Positions 59,205-64,000 of a stretch of DNA of 64,000 nt are shown here, piece by piece; position 1 is the first letter of the stretch, and every line of letters starts with the position of its first letter. The notes beneath the pieces were generated by a model. The model worked only from the letters and a program-made list of their open reading frames with translations, searched no databases and was not told the origin of the DNA. This DNA comes from Paragonimus skrjabini miyazakii. Taxonomy: Eukaryota > Platyhelminthes > Trematoda > Plagiorchiida > Troglotrematidae. The DNA lies in contig JTDE01000960.1 in NCBI GenBank assembly GCA_014338405.1, forward strand, positions 45,069 to 109,068, given 5' to 3'. The position numbers and the translations under genes are program-made.

Positions 59205-59536
59205 CGGGTATACTCCAACCTCAGATGATCACTTTTATTTAATGGAACATCGACAATGGAAGAATGACCATGGGGTTGAGCTTCAGGTTCCTCCTCTGTG
59301 GTGCCTAGAGTGCATTGAGTACCACCTCAATTGTGTTTGTCTCTTTTGACAAGACGTTTTCCTGAACGTCGTAGGTTCTGTAGTGGACGGTTTGTGTGTT
59401 TCCTGATAAGTTCCAAAGCACCTTCAAGGTACGGATTTTGGGTTTTTACGAATGTTGATAGGCATGGGCGGACCATTGAGCAAAACATAGTTGAAATAGC
59501 TCCAGAGTGAGATGTTCCACAAATTGTTCCCAGCAA
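59205..59536 (-). pseudogene. open frame with one internal stop, unknown family
   Basis: The minus strand reads about 70 codons (including VKTQNPYLEGALELIRKHTN and LRRSGKRLVKRDKHN), a TGA, and then in the same frame more protein-like sequence (TTEEEPEAQPHGHSSIVDVP). One stop in an otherwise coding-looking stretch suggests a recent pseudogene, or two exon pieces with an unrecognised junction. Confidence 0.35.
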
Positions 59537-61965
59537 TGTTTGTTGTCTGTCACTGATATGTCAAGTTCCCGTTAATATGTCGAAACTAGTCATTACCATC
59601 ACCAACTTCATACTGAGCACAAATGACATATGAATATTTAAAAAAAACTACAGAGGAACAAGTTAACTGCACTTATCTAGAAAAAGTAGGTTAGCGGGAA
59701 GTTTCCCAGGGATTGTTATTTACAACGGAATCCTCTAAAGAGTGTACACATTGTACTGATTAAGACATTCACTACTTCAAAATAATGTATCCAAATACTG
59801 TTGTGGAAACAAGTTGTTTAACACAGATTACCAACTGTATGTTTATACCAGGTGTTTGAGTGCTAACTTGTAAGCTTAACTGAGGAAAATATTTTCAGCC
59901 TGGATGAGCATAATGAAATAGCACCGATTTGTCTTCTTATTGGATATGGTGCGTGCAACAGGAGATGTATTTCGAATGAGGGTTGAGTGAGCTGAGTATT
60001 CTGGTGGGAAGAAATATCAACTATAATGTAGGTGTTCATTTTCAATACTATTTAGTTTGATGGATGTGCAGGGAAAGTAATCATCTAATCCTGGTCTTAT
60101 CAGTTTTCGATGGGTCAACGAACAAAGTAGCTCATCTGAAGGCACTAGGATTATCTGTAGGTGTCATTCAAATTAAGTACGTAGACGTTATAAGAAAAGT
60201 GTCTGTCATTGTTACTCTCCTATCTCCGAACTTTCATATCTGATGAATGATTGCTCGTTTTAACATTCTGATTAGAAATTCAAGTAAGAGGGTGCTGGAA
60301 AGAGGAGCCAGTTACTTTGTTTAAGTTACATTTTATTGTAATTAAGCAATATGAAAGTCAATATAAAGTTTCCACTGGTATTTTTAGCCGAAAATTGTGG
60401 CATCTGGAGCCACTATTTGTAACCTCGTAATGAAATGCCCTGAGACGTGGCAATAGGAACTAGGGAGTTTTCCATTCTCATATAAACTTTCCAATTTCAA
60501 TGACGCAAAACTCTTTGAAAATTCAATTTCTTTAACGCAATATGATTTAAATGAAAGGAAATTATCTAATACAGTGCTCTTCTCTACAGGAACCTATCAG
60601 AGAAAAGCATCACCTACCAAAGAACACTTAGCACAATGATGACACTATCGCCATTGAAATTCCTTTTTGTTTAAAAACACTTCAAGCTCAAAAAAGAACA
60701 AGCGATTTGACGCCAAGCGTCGAACGCCTTCTATGTTGTAAACATGTCGCTTGCAATTCCTATAGAGAATTATGTGATCCATGTTTTCATTGCCAACCGC
60801 GATGATCCTTACTTTCTGTTGTCTTCTGACGAATGGTCTCTTATTTTTGTCACGTCTGTTTGGCTAATCCACCAAGTTGTTATATCTGACAAAAATTCTG
60901 TATTACCCAAAGGTTGACCAAATAAACAAGTTAGCCAAGTGACATTTAGTCAGATCTTCAAAATGAATCGGGAAAGTTTACAATGCTGTTAACCCGGCTT
61001 CAAAGTGGTAACCAGTTTTGTAAACGAGAGCCTAAACAACGTACGGATTTTGTTTCCCACTTGCTCAGTTACAGCTTCAACTCATTAATGTAGTCGTAGA
61101 AACTCATACTACAAATAATTGTTGTCATTTTGAAATGACTATGGAAACTGAATGTTCAATTTGTAGAATTCCAAACGAGTAAGGTCTAACAATTGAATAC
61201 TACTCATAAAAAGTACACTTTATGCTAGGACCACCTTTTCGTATTCCCCATTTATGTGTTTCGCATGACGAAAACTATGCTCCGCCTCTTTATACAAAAT
61301 TAATTCAAGAGATTCATGGTCTTGCGAATACTATTTCGCATGGGCTAAATAAGTCAAACATTTTACTGATTCGCAACGGTTAGTATGAACCCTAAGTTAC
61401 TTACAAACGAATTTTATTAGAAAAACGGTTGTTCATAGCAGAAGTAAAGTATGCCTGGTTGCAACTACGAATGCAACCTAACCGTGAAACGTGCACGGTA
61501 GACTCTGTCTTGAGATTACTCAGTGTCTTCCACTAGTGTTTCCTCGCAAGCTGAATTTATGTTGCTCAACTCCGGTCCACGAAGCCAATAAGATCCAAGC
61601 ACACCATTGGATCAACCGAGAAATGTCAGTATTGTATTTGTATTGGGAAATGACTTCTGTTATCACCACTTACTTGTTTACAGAAATATTTTTACCTAAG
61701 AAAACACCACTTTCGCAGAAACATTCCCAAATGCTTATTGTGCAGACCGCATGTCTGATCGTTTTTTGGTTAAATGACGACGTGATGTATGTTGATCGGT
61801 GATAAGGCAATTGTCACAAGGTTACAAACAATACTTACATCTGATGGTGGAAGACAGTGCTTTACGGTCAAGAAATTTTTAGACTAATGTCCACTGTATT
61901 TTTATAACCTTTAACGTTTGCTATAAAGGGACCGATAGGCAATGAAGCCGGATCGAAAAACTGAC
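59537..61965. other. probable intron or downstream region of the doublecortin gene
   Basis: The remaining half of the doublecortin domain should follow on the minus strand but could not be found here. A strong minus-strand donor (ATCAGAT|GTAAGT at about 61840) has no open phase-matched exon before it. The plus-strand frame at 61491-61802 is open but unsupported. Confidence 0.35.
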
Positions 61966-62100
61966 CTTCTCACTGACTTGCCCTCCAACAGGATCACGTG
62001 GTCTTGAATTGTGCGCATGACCAATTCAAATTCCATTAGATGAAAAGGTCGAAGTACAACTCGAATAGCCGGGGTGAATGCATCGCCGTTTCGGTAAACA
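61966..62100 (-). CDS. doublecortin (DCX) domain exon
   Basis: The acceptor CTTTCTGTTTGCGCAG has a long pyrimidine tract. The 135-base exon enters with one base and encodes VYRNGDAFTPAIRVVLRPFH, then EFELVMRTIQDHVILLEGKS and VRR, ending at AGAAG|GTCAGT in phase 2. RNGD after a short strand, the VVL strand, a phenylalanine-led helix and the closing SVRR are the hallmark of the first half of a doublecortin domain, a ubiquitin-like fold that binds microtubules. The rest of the domain must lie in the next exon. Which member of the family it is cannot be told. Confidence 0.72.
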
Positions 62101-63562
62101 CTGCGCAAACAGAAAGCAATAAAAAGTGAAAATATCATTCTAGAGCGTCCAAGTTGTGATACTATTAGGGCCTTATCTAACTGAACAGAATAACTTGTGT
62201 ACCTAACCATTTGCCCCAGAGTTATGTAGTCATACCGCATAACAATGTAATAGCAATTGGTGTGTTTGGTTGTTCCAATGCTTTATAAATGACTAAACAT
62301 CAAATGTGACACCGAAAGCTTTATATTAACGACTAGCAATTCGACAATTCATCACCAGGTCAATACAGTTTTATAGGCTCGACGAATCCAAACAATACCC
62401 TCAGCAGCAACACTGAATGACTACTTTACATGGACATTCTGTTTATATTAAGCTTAGAGAGAAACTTTCTTGCTCCCGATCATTCTACATTTGTGCACAC
62501 ATTAGCTTGCTGTTGTACGTTGAAATAGGTGTCTAGAAATTAAACATATGTCCAGGCGGATCAATGAACTTCATGGCTCAAATTGGATTGAATGAATCCG
62601 CAGGGAAATGCAACAGTTGCGATCATTTATGGGTAATGTTTAATCAATATGAAAAACCAAAATCCCCTACTGCCTACAAGTAATCAGAACCACAACTGCT
62701 GCAAATGCTGCTGGTAGTGATCACCAACTAGAACCTACACCGGAATCTTGCTCGTAATCCTGAGAGTGGCGATCAATCACTCCAACTGTTCAGACAAGAG
62801 ATACTGGTCACTGATGAATCGTACATTCAAAAACCATCAGGTTTACAAAGGGTCTATCCGTTATTTATGCTTCAAACTCGGGCTTGCAAAGACGAGCGAG
62901 TTTTCCCAATATTATCCGAAAGGTGTCACGGAGAAGTCACGTTAAACCGAATGGTTCTGAAACACAATCTACCAAGTCAGACAGAAACAGCGCCTAGGTA
63001 CACCATAAGCCCCTCGGCCATCAGCTAAATCTGTTGAGAATAATGACATGCCACAAGTGAGATGGTTCCAACAATCATACGTGGAAAGCCGTTACCAAGG
63101 AGGCTTTCAAGCAGTCATCAGAATAATGATTGGTTTCAATAATATGTCACTACTATTACAATTTCTACTTAATCCAGAGTGTTGGCGATTGCGTAGTATG
63201 TCACAACTTCAACTTAACACCAATTTGCATGTTGTTTAAATGACTGACAGACAGTAGAGGATTGTGGTTGACATTAATTGGAAATCACTCACAGTTTACC
63301 GCAGCACTGGCTGTTTCTAAACTCTATGTAGACACGAAGACTGCGATTGTTTGTGAGTATCGCTGAAGGTATATCAGCATCACTATTATTGTGACTTATT
63401 TGTCACACAAATGGTTCTATGTTAGGTATATATATCGTTATTAAGTTCCCACGTTTTGCCGTTCACATCGTAACGATAATAACAGAGAGACTGAATAATA
63501 AGTAACGAAATCTTTGAAACCACACTGGCCCTCTGAACCTCACTGGGCATGTTGAAATATAG
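62101..63562. other. open frames only, no supported exon
   Basis: Plus-strand frames at 62748-62945 and 63048-63239 read like protein (for instance MPQVRWFQQSYVESRYQGGF) but lack good paired splice sites. Upstream exons of the doublecortin gene were not found. Confidence 0.3.
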
Positions 63563-63817
63563 GGCAGTTTTAATCAAGCTTCAATATCTGCTGATAACAC
63601 GACCGGCGATTCTGGTTTGTTCATCAAACTCTCACTGTCCTCAGGTACTACTAAGTCCACAGGACTGTCTGTGAAAGCAGTGATACTCTCAAAACGCACA
63701 TGTACTTTAAAAAAGAAAGACCATGTTAAGGTGACTTCGAGAAATTTAGCAAATCGTGATTCTAAAAGTAAGAAACCTCAAATTAGGATAAACAGCATCT
63801 ACGCAGGCGCACTATGA
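63563..63817 (+). CDS. candidate terminal exon, basic C-terminus
   Basis: An acceptor-like TTGAAATATAG precedes a phase-0 frame of 84 codons ending in TGA. It is serine-rich, then strongly basic (ILSKRTCTLKKKDHVKVTSR, then RDSKSKKPQIRI). The acceptor has a poor pyrimidine tract. No partner exon was found. Confidence 0.33.
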   Translation, partial: GSFNQASISADNTTGDSGLFIKLSLSSGTTKSTGLSVKAVILSKRTCTLKKKDHVKVTSRNLANRDSKSKKPQIRINSIYAGAL

Positions 63818-64000
63818 ACCGTCAAATCTGAGTGGCTCTATCACAACTCGTTTGTGAGATTTGTCCGGCTTCAAAAACTCAGTCCAACCTATAAAGTCTG
63901 TTATTGATATGTAGCACCCGTTATAAACGACGATAAAATATTCATCAAAACAACTAGACCTAGTTCACTGGAGATTTTATGTTCACAGCCGGCTTGGTGA

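Noticed and set aside
61491..61802. 103-codon plus-strand frame next to the doublecortin exon
   Set aside because: Splice sites are poor and the alternative frame after CTTCCACTAG stops quickly; chance cannot be excluded.

Overview
The window reads as gene-poor, intron-rich eukaryotic DNA, most like a flatworm and probably a digenean trematode. This is an inference. It rests on low GC, small exons in long introns, two kinds of decayed Penelope-like element (PLE), an RTE/CR1-type endonuclease fragment, and a tRNA-derived SINE family that seems to carry a hammerhead-ribozyme-like module, an arrangement known from schistosomes. No bacterial operon, rRNA gene, canonical tRNA gene or CRISPR array is visible. 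By a rough estimate, one to three open frames longer than 115 codons are expected here by chance. Frame length was therefore not accepted as evidence of a gene. Exons are called only where an open frame coincides with plausible splice sites, and trust is higher where successive exons agree in intron phase.

Layout: 0-1.1 kb, 3' end of a plus-strand gene (three exons). 8.1-9.6 kb, SINEs. 10.3-11.2 kb, minus-strand gene (three exons). 14.8-17.9 kb, an assembly gap of 100 Ns flanked by two copies of the same 1.24 kb, each ending in a hammerhead-like palindrome. 20-22.5 kb, weak plus-strand exons. 23.5-29.1 kb, a transposon island: a TA microsatellite, a head-to-head SINE pair, a 0.49 kb inverted-repeat element, a PLE with reverse transcriptase and GIY-YIG remnants, and a second PLE with inverted termini. 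A plus-strand gene (26.46 and 29.83 kb) and minus-strand exons (24.6 and 27.7 kb) thread through it. 31.0-34.7 kb, a minus-strand gene of at least seven exons. 35.5-35.9 kb, a two-exon plus-strand gene with a possible C2H2 finger. 36.4-47.7 kb, a plus-strand gene of six or seven exons with an endonuclease fragment in its longest intron. 46.5 and 51.2 kb, a duplicated minus-strand terminal exon, with another terminal exon between them. 52.4 and 57.2 kb, plus-strand exons. 58.9-59.5 kb, a tRNA-related SINE, a foldback and an interrupted frame. 62.0 kb, a minus-strand doublecortin-domain exon.

The most notable signal is ribozyme-like. Two unrelated repeat families, the SINE and the second PLE, both show an ordered CUGANGA / stem II / GAAA / stem III / UH core, and in both families copies occur as inverted pairs. 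Only the doublecortin exon and the transposon domains could be assigned to known families. The other spliced genes were not recognised.
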